DNA from: Caballeronia sp. M1242
GTDB lineage: Bacteria > Pseudomonadota > Gammaproteobacteria > Burkholderiales > Burkholderiaceae
Assembly (NCBI RefSeq): GCF_017220215.1
Contig: NZ_CP071130.1
Coordinates: 682,001-746,000, forward strand
Direction of reading: 5' to 3'
DNA length: 64,000 nt
A program made the translations under genes and the position numbers. The notes under the pieces are model-generated. The model ran no database searches. It was not told the DNA's origin and saw only the letters and a list, made by a program, of their open reading frames with translations. Positions 16,937-26,510 of this stretch are shown one piece after another (position 1 is the first letter of the stretch; every line of letters starts with the position of its first letter).

Positions 16937-18180
16937 GCGTTATTCGACGTGGGGTAGCGATGCAGATCCGCGCGCAATTCCGCGAGCGGGCGCGACCAGT
17001 CGCCGAGTTGCGTCTGCCGGTAGAGACGCATGGACGGATACCACGGCGTGAAGCGCGCGCAGTCGTACCAGCGGCAATCGCAGGCCTGCGCAAGCAGCAC
17101 CCACACCGGGCGATTCAGCGCGGCGGCGAGATGCGCCGGACCGCTGTCGATCGAAATGATCAGATCGAGCGCCTCGAACGCGCGGCCCGTATCGCCGAAT
17201 GTATGCAGATACGGCGCCATGTCGACGACGCCGTGCGCGTTCATCAACGCGCGCTCGGCGTCCCCCGGTTCGCCCACTTGCAGCGAGTAGAAACGGCAGG
17301 TCGTATCGGCGAGCACGCTGGCAAGGTCGGCCAGCTGCATCGAACGATACGGCTCGTGGCGCGCGCCGCTCGCGCTGCGCCAGATCAAGCCGACTTTCGG
17401 CCGCGGGCCGTCCGCGTGCAACAGTGCGTTCGCTTCGGGCGCGAGAGGCTTGGCGGCATCGAGACCGATTAGCGCCGCCGGATCGGCTTGCGGCGCGTAG
17501 GGCGACGGCTGATAGCGCGCCCACAGATGGAACACGGAGGCGACGCGGTCGCACCGTTGGGCTTCCATTGAACGCGCTTCGACCGTCGGAACCGACAGGC
17601 GCACGCGCTCTCGCGGCCGCACGACGTCGCGCCAGGAATCGAACATTTCGATGACCACCTCGCGCGCGCCTTCGCGCAGCAGGGCATCGACATAGCGCGA
17701 GAAGAGCACGAAATCGCCGAAACCGCCTTCCATGAGCAGAAGAATCGACTTGCCGGCGACCGGCTCGTCCATCCCGAGCATCTTGGGCTCGAGCCACTCG
17801 ATCCACGTCCTGTCGCCGCAGAACAACGTATGAAGAAGCGCCTCCACGCATCCGGTGTCACGGTTCGCGCGGTGCAGTTCGTGCGCTTCGTGGTATTGGC
17901 CGAGGCTCAAGAGCACCATGATCAACTCTTCGGTGAGTTGATAGCGGCCCACGTTCGGCACTGGGTAATCAAGGCCGCGCCTCAGCCACGCCTGCGCTTC
18001 GGCGAACATGCCGAGATAGTTCATGTCGATGCCCATCTGCCCCGCCCACGCGCCGCCGGCATCCGGCAGTGCGGCGATCGCGCGCAGCATGGCTTGCGCT
18101 TCGGGCGCCCGCCCGGCCATGCGCAACGCGCGAACGCTGTCGATGGTGACCGGAAGTCGGGCGTCGGATTGAACGGGCAT
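16915..18180 (-). CDS. TPR protein with GT9/heptosyltransferase-like C-terminal domain
   Basis: 421 residues from ATG 18180 (MPVQSDARLPV); a GTG at 18210 would add 10 residues. The N-terminal 130 residues are TPR-like helical pairs (RMAGRAPEAQAMLRAIAALP). The C-terminal 290 residues resemble the GT-B fold of heptosyltransferase-like proteins, with KVGLIWRSASG and IISIDSGPAHLAAALNRPVW as landmarks. Such TPR-GT proteins are common in Burkholderia, and their acceptors are mostly unknown. The gene converges on the ClC gene with a 22-nt overlap of coding ends. Confidence 0.8.
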   Translation of the reverse strand: MPVQSDARLPVTIDSVRALRMAGRAPEAQAMLRAIAALPDAGGAWAGQMGIDMNYLGMFAEAQAWLRRGLDYPVPNVGRYQLTEELIMVLLSLGQYHEAHELHRANRDTGCVEALLHTLFCGDRTWIEWLEPKMLGMDEPVAGKSILLLMEGGFGDFVLFSRYVDALLREGAREVVIEMFDSWRDVVRPRERVRLSVPTVEARSMEAQRCDRVASVFHLWARYQPSPYAPQADPAALIGLDAAKPLAPEANALLHADGPRPKVGLIWRSASGARHEPYRSMQLADLASVLADTTCRFYSLQVGEPGDAERALMNAHGVVDMAPYLHTFGDTGRAFEALDLIISIDSGPAHLAAALNRPVWVLLAQACDCRWYDCARFTPWYPSMRLYRQTQLGDWSRPLAELRADLHRYPTSNNAYGLRNA

Positions 18181-18377
18181 ATGCTGAACGAGAGTGAAAT
18201 GACAGCGCACGATGCCAGATCGGCCGCTTCTTTCGATGTAATAAAAGGTGCCGACTTAAATGATAGGCATGTTGCGGCCGGAATCGATCAATAAAATATC
18301 GCTGCTTGTTTGCAGTTTGCGCATATCAGCCGCACGGCAACGCGACTCGCGCCGCTGCCTCACCGTTATCACATGTC

Positions 18378-18947
18378 ATGAACTATCTTCGTCAACGCGT
18401 GCCGATTATCGCGGGCACGGCCGCGCTTTTTCTCGTCACGCTTGTCGGAAACGAATTACTGTTTCCGCATTCCGAATACGTGCCTGGCGCTAACTGGATT
18501 TATCTGCCAGCCGGCATGCGCTTGCTTTGCACGCTGCTCTTCGGGGAAGCCGGCGCAATCGGCATGCTGTGCGCCGCCTGGGTCAGTTGTGTTTTCCTGT
18601 ATTTTCCCGACGATCCGGTGCGCTCGCTTTTCTACGGCACCATTTCCGCGCTTGCGCCTTATCTTATTTATCTATTCGCGACCGGCGCGCTCGGTTTGCG
18701 CACGTCGTTATCCAATCTGACGGCGAAGCGTCTTTTGCTGCTGATTCTGCTGTATTCGATCGCCAGTCCCGCCCTGCATCAGATCTGGCTCGCCATGCAT
18801 GGGGAAGCCGCGGGCGCGGGTAAGCGCTTCGTGGTGATGGTGGTGGGAGATTTATCCGGCAGTTTGATCATGATCTACGCGATCAAACTGGCGTTGTGGG
18901 TGATGGTGCGAGTCGCGCCGTTGCGGCGGCGTTTGGGTGATTCATGA
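18378..18947 (+). CDS. MASE1-like integral membrane protein
   Basis: 189 residues, almost entirely hydrophobic, with about five membrane helices. The stretch NWIYLPAGMRLLCTLLFGEAG resembles the MASE1 sensor domain found on diguanylate cyclases and histidine kinases, read here as WIYLPAGMRLL and GAIGMLCAAW. No output domain follows: the protein stops after RRRLGDS. It is therefore a stand-alone sensor-like membrane protein, or a family of its own. A strong hairpin 14 nt downstream closes the unit. Confidence 0.72.
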   Translation: MNYLRQRVPIIAGTAALFLVTLVGNELLFPHSEYVPGANWIYLPAGMRLLCTLLFGEAGAIGMLCAAWVSCVFLYFPDDPVRSLFYGTISALAPYLIYLFATGALGLRTSLSNLTAKRLLLLILLYSIASPALHQIWLAMHGEAAGAGKRFVVMVVGDLSGSLIMIYAIKLALWVMVRVAPLRRRLGDS

Positions 18948-18961
18948 ACCGGCCGAAGGAT

Positions 18962-18998
18962 GGCGCCGCCCGGCTTCGATGCCGGGCGGCGCCTGTTT
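18962..18998 (+). terminator. Probable intrinsic terminator after MASE1-like gene
   Basis: A perfect 13-bp GC-rich inverted repeat (GGCGCCGCCCGGC / GCCGGGCGGCGCC) with a 6-nt loop lies 14 nt past the stop. It is followed by TGTTTC, a short T-rich tail. Confidence 0.65.
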
Positions 18999-19193
18999 CA
19001 CCGCTTCTCTCATCTCTCTCAGGTTCTCGCGTAGCAATCAGCCATATTCAGCAATTCATTGCCAACTCGATTGTTTCGCATCATAGCATTTGCTTATCAG
19101 CTTGATAAGTTTTTTGTGCAAGGAGCGTCAGACGCGAACGAGTATGATTCACTGCACTACGATGTCTATTTCCCCAAGCGCTGGAGCAAGCGC

Positions 19194-19553
19194 ATGACAA
19201 TGACGAAGAAACCGCTCGTCGACGCTTACTTTCGCTTTCTGAATCTCGCGCAGGCCGTGCAGGCGCTGCCTTCCGTGCCGAAGTTGGACGCGGCCGAGGA
19301 GCGCCTTCTCGAAGCGCTGACGGCGGCCTGGCACGCGGGCCGCACGCTGACGGTCACCGAAACGATGGCGCTTTCCGTCGCCGGCGCGCCCGCCACCGTC
19401 CACCGCAAGCTCACGCGCCTCAAACAGCAAGGTCTCGTCACGCTCGATGAAACCGGCGCGGACTTGCGCACGAAATCGGTGGTGCCGACCGCCAAGGCGC
19501 TCGCCTACTTCGAAAAGCTGGCCGCGTGTCTGGAGGAAGCGAGAAAGAAGTAG
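19194..19553 (+). CDS. Small winged-helix transcriptional regulator
   Basis: 119 residues from ATG 19194 (MTMTKKPLVDAYF), with GGAG 8 nt upstream. An in-frame extension to 19059 lacks a ribosome binding site. The centre reads as a winged helix-turn-helix: LTVTETMALSVAGAPATVHRKLTRL split as TVTETMALS and APATVHRKLTRLKQQGLV, followed by a wing (TLDETGADLRTKSVVPT). It is closest to MarR-like or PadR-like regulators without a ligand-binding extension. Neighbours give no clear target; the aldo/keto reductase follows 65 nt later. Confidence 0.75.
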   Translation: MTMTKKPLVDAYFRFLNLAQAVQALPSVPKLDAAEERLLEALTAAWHAGRTLTVTETMALSVAGAPATVHRKLTRLKQQGLVTLDETGADLRTKSVVPTAKALAYFEKLAACLEEARKK

Positions 19554-19618
19554 CGCGCGGGTCCGCGCCGCGCGGTTTATTCTGTGGCTCCTGCACAACG
19601 AAAGCGGGAGTCGGAGTC

Positions 19619-20557
19619 ATGAAGCCTCTCAACACGCGGCGCTCGCCCGGCCGGCGCGACTTCCTGCGCGCGACCGCAGCCGCCGCGCTCGCCCTGCCCG
19701 GCGTTGGCGCATCCGCCGCGGACGCGGCCATCGAGCCGATGCACAAGCGCCCGATTCCCTCGACCGGCGAGGCATTGCCGGTCGTCGGATGCGGCACCTG
19801 GCGCACGTTCGATGTCGGCAACGACGCCGCCCGCCGCCGCGAACTCGCCGATGTGCTGCGCGTGCTGTTCGCGGCGGGCGGCTCGGTCATCGATTCCTCG
19901 CCGATGTACGGCAGCTCCGAAGCGGTCGCCGGCGCGCTGCTCACCGAACTGCACGCGCGCGACAAGGCGTTCGTCGCGACCAAGGTCTGGACCGAAGGCC
20001 GCGAGGAAGGCATCGCGCAGATGGAGCAGTCGATGCAGCGCCTCGCCGCGCCCCGCATCGACCTGATGCAGATTCACAATCTCCTCGACTGGCGCACGCA
20101 GCTTGCCACCCTGCGCGACTGGAAAGCCGCCGGACGCGTGCGCTATATCGGCATCACTCACTACACGTCGGGCGCGTTCCCGCAGGTCGAAGCCGTGTTG
20201 CGCGCCGAGCGCGTCGACTTCGTGCAGATCAATTACGCCGCCAACGACCGCGACGCCGAAGCGCGCCTGCTGCCGCTCGCGGCAGACCGTGGCGTCGCGG
20301 TGATCGTCAATCAGCCGTTCGGCGGCGGGTCGCTGCTGGCCGAGCTGCGCGGCAAGCCGCTGCCGCCTTTCGCGGCGGAGCTCGGCTGCGCGAGCTGGGC
20401 ACAGCTTCTGCTCAAGTTCGTGCTGGGCAATCGGGCTGTCACGTGCGTCATTCCGGGCACGGGCCGCCGCGAGTACATGATCGACAACGTTCACGCGGGC
20501 ATCGGCGTCTATCCGGATGCGGCGCTGAAACGGCGAATCCAGGAAGCCGTCGCGTGA
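19619..20557 (+). CDS. Tat-exported aldo/keto reductase
   Basis: 312 residues from ATG 19619, behind a GGAG site. The N-terminus has a twin-arginine signal (GRRDFLRATAAAALALPG). The AKR barrel keeps the usual residues: Asp and Tyr in IDSSPMYGSSE, Lys in VATKVWTEG and His in MQIHNLLDW, and an NADP-site-like VIPGTGR. NADPH-dependent carbonyl reduction is the family activity; the substrate is unknown. Tat export of an AKR implies folding with cofactor in the cytoplasm, which fits this family of periplasmic AKRs. Confidence 0.88.
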   Translation: MKPLNTRRSPGRRDFLRATAAAALALPGVGASAADAAIEPMHKRPIPSTGEALPVVGCGTWRTFDVGNDAARRRELADVLRVLFAAGGSVIDSSPMYGSSEAVAGALLTELHARDKAFVATKVWTEGREEGIAQMEQSMQRLAAPRIDLMQIHNLLDWRTQLATLRDWKAAGRVRYIGITHYTSGAFPQVEAVLRAERVDFVQINYAANDRDAEARLLPLAADRGVAVIVNQPFGGGSLLAELRGKPLPPFAAELGCASWAQLLLKFVLGNRAVTCVIPGTGRREYMIDNVHAGIGVYPDAALKRRIQEAVA

Positions 20558-20581
20558 CGTTCAACGGGAGAAAGACGATCG

Positions 20582-21004
20582 ATGGGCGATCCGTTCAACC
20601 TGCAACGCTTCGTGAGTGCGCAGGAAAGCATCATCGATGAAGCGCGCGCCGAGCTCTCAGCCGGCCGCAAACGCACGCATTGGATGTGGTTCGTGTTTCC
20701 GCAGATCGCCGGGCTCGGGCACAGCCCGATGGCGCAGCGTTACGCGATTCAGTCGCTTGCCGAGGCGCAGGCGTATCTCGCGCATCCGGTGCTGGGCGCT
20801 CGGCTCGTCGAACTGACGCGCATCGTCAATGGCGTCGAGGGGCGCAGCGTCGAGGACATTTTCGGCTATCCGGACCATATGAAATTCCATTCGTCGATGA
20901 CGCTCTTCGCGCGCGCCGCGCCCGACGAGCCGCTCTTCGAGGAAACGCTGCGCCGCCATTTCGACGGCCAGCCGGACGAAGCGACGCTCATGCGCCTGCG
21001 CTGA
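20582..21004 (+). CDS. DUF1810 family protein
   Basis: 140 residues matching DUF1810 throughout: FNLQRFVSAQE, RKRTHWMWFVFPQIAGLG, YAIQSLAEAQAYLAHPVLG, IFGYPDHMKFHSSMTLF. It is soluble, with no signal peptide. No biochemical function is known to me for the family. It lies 24 nt after the aldo/keto reductase and may be co-transcribed. Confidence 0.9.
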   Translation: MGDPFNLQRFVSAQESIIDEARAELSAGRKRTHWMWFVFPQIAGLGHSPMAQRYAIQSLAEAQAYLAHPVLGARLVELTRIVNGVEGRSVEDIFGYPDHMKFHSSMTLFARAAPDEPLFEETLRRHFDGQPDEATLMRLR

Positions 21005-21062
21005 TTCCGGCGACAGGCATGGCCGTTGCAGCATGCGCATGTCTACTTCAACGGAGCCCGAC

Positions 21063-21278
21063 ATGAGCCGATCGCTGAAAGTCCACGACCACGTAAGCTG
21101 GAATACGCCGCAGGGCGAAACCACGGGCCGCGTGGTGCGCGTCATTTCCGAGCGCACCACGCTCGACGGTCACACCGTCAACGCGTCGAAAGACGATCCC
21201 CACTACGAAGTCGAAAGCGACAAGAGCGGCAAGCGCGCGGTCCATAGAGGCAACGCGCTCAAGCACATATCGCACTAA
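21063..21278 (+). CDS. DUF2945 (hypervirulence-associated TUDOR-like) protein
   Basis: 71 residues from ATG 21063 (MSRSLKVHDHVSW). It shows the compact beta-fold typical of DUF2945: DHVSWNTPQGETTGRVVRVI, then DDPHYEVESDKSGKRAVHRG, ending ALKHISH. It is small, soluble and hydrophilic. The function is unknown; related small proteins are often general-stress or nucleic-acid-associated. Confidence 0.85.
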   Translation: MSRSLKVHDHVSWNTPQGETTGRVVRVISERTTLDGHTVNASKDDPHYEVESDKSGKRAVHRGNALKHISH

Positions 21279-21396
21279 CGGCACAATGGTGGCGGCGCGG
21301 TTCATGCAAAAGCCCCGGGAAACGGTCAAACTGCTACCGCGCTTTCCATTGCGCCTTTCCGCAGAACCGTTTTGCCAAATCTTTTGAGGAATCGAT

Positions 21397-21834
21397 ATGA
21401 ACTTGAAACTCGTGGCATCGCTCTTCGCTTCGTCGGCCATCGGCCTTGCTTCCACCCCTTCGTTCGCGCAGGTCGCGGGCGCGCAGCCGCTCGGCGTGTC
21501 CGTCCAGGTCTCGACCGCGATCATCGACGGATGGAGCGTCAAGAAGTCGATTCTGAACAAGCCTGTCGTCAATGACGAAGGCGCGCGCGTCGGCGTGATC
21601 CACGACATCATCATCGCGCCCGACCGTTCGGTCTCGTTCGCGATCATCGCGGCCAATCAGTTCCTCGGCGTCTCTCACCACGACGTGGCGATTCCGATCG
21701 AGCAGTTCGACGTGAAAAACGGCAAGCTCGTGCTGCCGGGCGCGACCAAGGACGCCATCAAGGCGCTGCCCGAATTCCAGTACTCGAAGGTGAAGTCCAC
21801 GCCGGCGCCGCGCGCCGACGCCGAACATCACTGA
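21397..21834 (+). CDS. Periplasmic PRC-barrel domain protein
   Basis: 145 residues with a Sec signal (MNLKLVASLFASSAIGLAS, cleaved near SFA). A PRC-barrel domain follows: VKKSILNKPVVNDEGARVG, DIIIAPDRSVSFAIIAANQF and VAIPIEQFDVKNGKLVLPGA. It is a single-domain periplasmic protein with no enzymatic motif. An AGGAA site precedes the start. Confidence 0.87.
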   Translation: MNLKLVASLFASSAIGLASTPSFAQVAGAQPLGVSVQVSTAIIDGWSVKKSILNKPVVNDEGARVGVIHDIIIAPDRSVSFAIIAANQFLGVSHHDVAIPIEQFDVKNGKLVLPGATKDAIKALPEFQYSKVKSTPAPRADAEHH

Positions 21835-21900
21835 CCTGGTGATTGAATGACGCAGCGGCGCGGTGGCCGCTGCATCCCTCTTACGTTCGACGGAACTCCT

Positions 21901-22881
21901 ATGTTCAACGCGCTGCTGCTCGACAAGGACGACCGCACGGTTGCGTCCATTCAGTCAATCGACGAGTCGCGTTTGCCGCCGGGCGACGTGCTCGTGCGCA
22001 TCGAATATTCGACACTCAATTACAAGGACGCGCTCGCAATCACGGGCAAGGGACCGGTCGTGCGGAGCTTTCCGATGGTGCCCGGCATCGACTTCGCGGG
22101 CGTCGTCGAGGAGAGTACGCACGCGGATTACAAGCCGGGCGACCGCGTCGTGATGAACGGCTGGGGCGCCGGCGAAACGCATTGGGGCGGTCTCGCGCAG
22201 AAGGCGCGCGTGCCGGCCGGGCATCTGATTCCGCTTGCTGCGGGCATCACGACGCGTCAGGCGATGGCCGTCGGCACGGCCGGCTATACGGCGATGCTCT
22301 GCGTGGAGGCTTTGGAGCAGCACGGCGTCACGCCCGGCGACGGCGACGTGCTCGTGACCGGCGCGAACGGCGGCGTCGGCAGCTTCGCGGTGGCGATTCT
22401 CGCGAAGCGCGGCTATCGCGTCTTGGCATCGACGGGCCGGCCCGAAGAAGCGGCGCGGCTTCGCGAACTCGGCGCGGCGGATGTCATCGACAGACAGACG
22501 TTGTCCGCGCCGGGCAAGCCGTTGCAGAAGGAGCGGTTCGCGGCGGCGGTCGATTGCGTCGGCAGCCACACGCTCGCCAACGTCTGTGCGAGCTTGCGAT
22601 ACGGCGGCGCGGTCGCGGCGTGCGGCCTCGCTCAGGGCATGGATTTTCCGGCGACGGTCGCGCCGTTCATTCTGCGCGGCGTCGCGTTGCTCGGCGTCGA
22701 TAGCGTCTACGTGCCGCGCGAACGGCGCATCGCGGCGTGGAACGCGATCGCTGCGGACGTGCCTGTGAAGACCATCGAGCGCGTCGCGAGCACCATCTCC
22801 CTCGCCGATGCGCCGGAAAGCGCGGCGAGCTTGCTGCGCGGCGAGATCAAAGGGCGCGTGATCGTGGATGTGAATGCGTGA
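21901..22881 (+). CDS. acuI: Acryloyl-CoA reductase / YhdH-YhfP-type quinone oxidoreductase
   Basis: 326 residues, a zinc-free medium-chain dehydrogenase/reductase. Hallmarks are the NYKDALAITGKGPVVRSFPM stretch, the PGIDFAGVV block and the nucleotide-binding VLVTGANGGVGSFAV. This matches the AcuI/YhdH subfamily, which reduces acryloyl-CoA to propionyl-CoA with NADPH. The exact substrate cannot be proven from sequence. The last 110 nt recur in decayed tandem copies directly downstream. Confidence 0.88.
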   Translation: MFNALLLDKDDRTVASIQSIDESRLPPGDVLVRIEYSTLNYKDALAITGKGPVVRSFPMVPGIDFAGVVEESTHADYKPGDRVVMNGWGAGETHWGGLAQKARVPAGHLIPLAAGITTRQAMAVGTAGYTAMLCVEALEQHGVTPGDGDVLVTGANGGVGSFAVAILAKRGYRVLASTGRPEEAARLRELGAADVIDRQTLSAPGKPLQKERFAAAVDCVGSHTLANVCASLRYGGAVAACGLAQGMDFPATVAPFILRGVALLGVDSVYVPRERRIAAWNAIAADVPVKTIERVASTISLADAPESAASLLRGEIKGRVIVDVNA

Positions 22882-23343
22882 GCGCGGCGGGGCGTTGGCG
22901 GCGAATTCGGCTGGTAGCACGTTACGACCATCCCACTGTGCGAGGCCGATTGCACGCGCCCCGACACACGCAGAGTCTGCTGCGGGTGAAACGAAGGGGC
23001 GTGCTCGTCGATTGCCATGGCGTGCGCGCGGCGCAGCGTGACTCGCAATCCGTGCTTCCGACGCCCGCAGCGATCCTCATCTCGCTCGCCGACGCGCTGA
23101 ATGCGGCGGGCGGGGCTTCTCGGCGAATCAAAGGGCACGGGTCCGTCAATGAGAACGTGGAGCGCTGCGCGGCGCGGCGTGGACCACCACTCGCGCCGTC
23201 GATCGACACTTCGCCATTTGAGTGCGTCGCCCGCCGACGCGCCGGAAAAGCCGTATGTCTGTTTCGCGGCGAGATGGACTGGCGCGCGATCGTGCATGCA
23301 AACGCGGAGTCCGACACAGCGGCTTGCCACGCTTCACTTCGCG
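22882..23343 (+). repeat. Decayed tandem copies of the acuI / chemoreceptor 3'-end junction
   Basis: No intact gene. Three blocks resemble the last 100 nt of acuI: about 22930-23030, 23071-23165 and 23205-23310. Shared words include CGCCGGAAA, CGGCGAGAT, ATCAAAGGG and CATCTC(C/G)CTCGCCGA. Between them, short stretches resemble the end of the convergent chemoreceptor gene (for example CGTGCTTCCGACGCCCGC against CGTGCTCCATCCGCTAGC). The unit is therefore acuI end plus chemoreceptor end, repeated about every 135-140 nt and diverged by substitutions and small indels. Confidence 0.72.
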
Positions 23344-25032
23344 TTAAAACGTGCTCCATCCGCTAGCATCAGCTTCAGCGCTCGCCGCTGCCTTGCGCAC
23401 CGGCGCGGGCCGCGTTGCCTTGCGCGCGACGACCGGCGCAGGCGCCGCAATCGCTGCAATCACCGAACCGCCCGCCTCCACGCTAAAGAACGCCATCGCT
23501 TCGTTCAGCTTGCGCCCCTGTTCTTCCAGCGCCTGCGACGCGGCCGCCGCTTCCTCCACGAGCGACGCGTTCTGTTGCGTCACTTCGTCCATCTGCGTGA
23601 TGGCCTGATTGATCTGCTCGATGCCGCGTCCCTGCTCCACCGACGCCGCCGCGATTTCCTCCATGATGTCGGTCACGCGCGCAACCGCCTGCGTGACTTC
23701 GCTCATCGTCGAGCCCGCTTCGCCCGCGAGCGCCGAGCCGTCGCGCACCTTGTCGACCGACTCCGCGATCAGTTCCTTGATCTCCTTCGCCGCCGTCGCG
23801 GACCGCTGCGCCAGGCTGCGCACTTCCGTTGCGACCACCGCGAAGCCGCGTCCCTGCTCGCCCGCGCGCGCCGCCTCGACCGCCGCGTTGAGCGCCAGGA
23901 TATTCGTCTGAAACGCGATGCCCTCGATCATTCCGGTGATCTCGGCGATGCGCGCGGAGCTATCGCTGATGCCTTGCATCGTCGACACGACGCGGCCGAC
24001 GACATCGTTGCCCTTGCGCGCGACTTCCGACGCATTCGATGCCAGCGAGCTCGCCTGCTGCGCGTTGTCCGCGTTCTGACGGACCGTCGACGTGAGCTGC
24101 TCCATGCTCGCTGCAGTCTCCTGTAGGGATGCGGCCTGTTCTTCGGTGCGCTGGCTCAGGTCGGTGTTGCCCATCGCGAGTTCTTTCGCCGCGCTGCCGA
24201 CGGCACCGCCGCTTTCACGCACGAGGCTCACGGTATCGGTCAGGCGCGCGTTCATGTCGGCGAGTGCGCGCAGCAGATCGCCGGTTTCGTCCTTCGTCTC
24301 GGCGACGATCCGGCTGCGCAGATCGCCGCGCGCCACGGTCTGCGCGATCCCGACCGCTTCCGCGATCGGCGCGGTGATCGACCGCGTGACGGTGATGCCC
24401 GCGATCACGGCGAACAGTCCGCCGAACACGCACAGCGCGAGCAGCACGTTGCGCTGCGCCTGATAGTTCGCCTCGAATTCGCGCACCATTTCGTCGCGGC
24501 GCACATTTGTATAAGTCGCGTAGTCTTCGGTGGCCTTCACAAGGCGCGCGAGCAGCGGGCGGCAATCGTCGTCGAGCTTCACGATGGCTTCGTCGTGACG
24601 GCCCGCGAGCGCGAGCGCTTCGATGGCGGTCGCCACCGGCCCGTACAGCGCCTCGACGCGCGTCATTTCGGCAACGAGGCTGCGCGCCTTGTCGCTCGTG
24701 TCGTTCGCGGACGCGACCATGTCCTGTAACTGTTTGAGGCGCGCCTGCACGTCCGCGTGCGCGCGCTCGACATCGGCCTTCTCCAGTTCGAGATCGGCGG
24801 GCTTCGTGACCAGCACGAGATTGCGCGCCGCGATGGCGCGGCGGTCCACGGCGGCGCGGACCTGCGCGGCGACGTCGGCGCGCGCGTTGATGCCGTGCAC
24901 GTAATGCGCGAAGCCGTCGGTGGCCGTGGACAGCGCCCGCAGCGACATGCCCGCGACCAGCACGAGCAGCACGGCGAGCAATCCGAAGCCGGCAATCAGT
25001 TTGTTCTTGATGGTGATATTGCGGAGATTCAC
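23344..25032 (-). CDS. Methyl-accepting chemotaxis protein
   Basis: 562 residues from GTG 25032. A first membrane helix lies at about residues 11-30 ([20 protein letters not shown]). A periplasmic four-helix-bundle-type sensor follows, then a second helix near 190-212, a HAMP domain ([20 protein letters not shown]) and the conserved signalling hairpin (EIAGMI-like [20 protein letters not shown] and [19 protein letters not shown]). The C-terminus ends GWSTF, a variant of the NWETF-type pentapeptide that tethers CheR and CheB. The ligand is unknown. The 3' end borders the decayed repeat block. Confidence 0.95.
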   Translation of the reverse strand: MNLRNITIKNKLIAGFGLLAVLLVLVAGMSLRALSTATDGFAHYVHGINARADVAAQVRAAVDRRAIAARNLVLVTKPADLELEKADVERAHADVQARLKQLQDMVASANDTSDKARSLVAEMTRVEALYGPVATAIEALALAGRHDEAIVKLDDDCRPLLARLVKATEDYATYTNVRRDEMVREFEANYQAQRNVLLALCVFGGLFAVIAGITVTRSITAPIAEAVGIAQTVARGDLRSRIVAETKDETGDLLRALADMNARLTDTVSLVRESGGAVGSAAKELAMGNTDLSQRTEEQAASLQETAASMEQLTSTVRQNADNAQQASSLASNASEVARKGNDVVGRVVSTMQGISDSSARIAEITGMIEGIAFQTNILALNAAVEAARAGEQGRGFAVVATEVRSLAQRSATAAKEIKELIAESVDKVRDGSALAGEAGSTMSEVTQAVARVTDIMEEIAAASVEQGRGIEQINQAITQMDEVTQQNASLVEEAAAASQALEEQGRKLNEAMAFFSVEAGGSVIAAIAAPAPVVARKATRPAPVRKAAASAEADASGWSTF

Positions 25033-25242
25033 GCTTGGGCTCTCTCAGGTCCGGAAAATCGTTGTTTGCATGACGCCCGCGCTCTTCGGCGCGAAAAAAG
25101 GACGCGAACGTTTGCTGTCCGCGCGTCGCGTCGCTCTAGATTTGATTACGGCGCGGCGGGCGCGCGTCTGAAGGGCTGCACGTGTCATCGTCGATATTCT
25201 GTTCGTCGACGATAATGACGGCTTTCCGCCTCCACTTTGCTC

Positions 25243-26505
25243 ATGACCGATCCGCTCGATATCCGCACGCCCGAATTCGACGCCGCGTTGCGCGCGCTGC
25301 CGCCCTCGCCTGCTTCGTCCGCCGACGTCGCCACCGACGAGACGTACTGGGACGCCGTGCGCGCGCTGTATCGGCAGACGGATGCCGTCGTCAATCTGGA
25401 GAACGGCTACTGGGGCGCGATGGCGGAGCCGGTGAAGTCGGTGTTTCATCACTGGATCGACCGCCTCAATTACGAGACGACGACGCTCGTGCGTCCGCAC
25501 TGGGGCGCGATCCACGACGGCCTGCGCGAGCGCGTCGCGGCGGCGATGGGCTGCGGCGTCGACGAAATCGAACTGACCCGAAACGCGACGGAGGCGCTGC
25601 TCGCGCTCATCAGCGGCTACAACCGCCTGTCGCCGGGCGACACCGTGCTGTACAGCGATCTGGACTATCCGTGCGGCAAGGACGCGATGGAATGGCTGCG
25701 CGAGCGGCGCGGCGTGACGCCGGTGCGGATCACGATTCCCGAACCGCGCGCGAAGGAGGATTTCCGCCGCGCGGTCATCGACACTTATGCCGAGGCGCTG
25801 CGGGCGCATCCGCGAACGCGGCTCGTACTGGTTTCGCACGTCTGCTTCGCCACCGGCCTCGTGATGCCGGTCGCGGAACTGTCGGCCCTGGCGAAAGAAG
25901 CAGGCGCGGACGTGATCGCCGATGCCGCGCATTCCTGGGGCGCGCTCGATTTCGACGTGCCCGCGCTCGACGCGCCCTTCGCCGCGCTGAATCTGCACAA
26001 GTGGATCGGCGCGCCGCTCGGCTGCGGCGCGATCTTCATCCGCCGTGGAGATCTCGACAACATCGATCCGTATCTCGGCGACCGCGCCTGGCCCGCCGAC
26101 GACATCCGCTCGCGCGTGCATACCGGCTCGCCGAACTTCGCCGCGTGGCTCGCGGTGCCGGCGGCGCTGGAGTTTCACGCGCGCATCGGCGCGCATGCGA
26201 AGGAAGCGCGTCTGCGGGCGCTGCGCGATGCGTGGGTGAAGCCGGCGCGCGCGCTGCCGGGCGTGCGCATTCTGACGCCGGACGATCCGTCGATGGCGGT
26301 CGGCATCACCGCTTTCCGGCTCGACGGCCAGAGCGCCCGCGCGACGTGCGATGCGCTGCGCGAACGCTTCGGCATCTTCACGGTGACGCGGCCCGGCCCC
26401 GACACGGGAGACGTGGTCCGCGTGACGCCCGCGCTGTTCTCGCGGATGTCGGATGCGGAGCGGCTGGCCGAGGCGCTCGGCGTGTTGTCGCGCGAGGCGA
26501 GCTAG
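25243..26505 (+). CDS. Class V aminotransferase (PLP-dependent)
   Basis: 420 residues from ATG 25243 (MTDPLDIRTPEF). Fold-type I landmarks: LENGYWGAMAEPV, ELTRNATEALLALI, VADAAHSWGALDF-like IADAAHSWGALDF with the PLP-contacting Asp and His, and the Schiff-base lysine in NLHKWIGAPLG. It belongs to the class V / isopenicillin N epimerase-like branch, whose members act as transaminases, lyases or epimerases; the substrate is not evident. The stop is TAG within a CTAG palindrome. The 3' end recurs in decayed copies downstream. Confidence 0.9.
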   Translation: MTDPLDIRTPEFDAALRALPPSPASSADVATDETYWDAVRALYRQTDAVVNLENGYWGAMAEPVKSVFHHWIDRLNYETTTLVRPHWGAIHDGLRERVAAAMGCGVDEIELTRNATEALLALISGYNRLSPGDTVLYSDLDYPCGKDAMEWLRERRGVTPVRITIPEPRAKEDFRRAVIDTYAEALRAHPRTRLVLVSHVCFATGLVMPVAELSALAKEAGADVIADAAHSWGALDFDVPALDAPFAALNLHKWIGAPLGCGAIFIRRGDLDNIDPYLGDRAWPADDIRSRVHTGSPNFAAWLAVPAALEFHARIGAHAKEARLRALRDAWVKPARALPGVRILTPDDPSMAVGITAFRLDGQSARATCDALRERFGIFTVTRPGPDTGDVVRVTPALFSRMSDAERLAEALGVLSREAS

Positions 26506-26510
26506 GAGCG

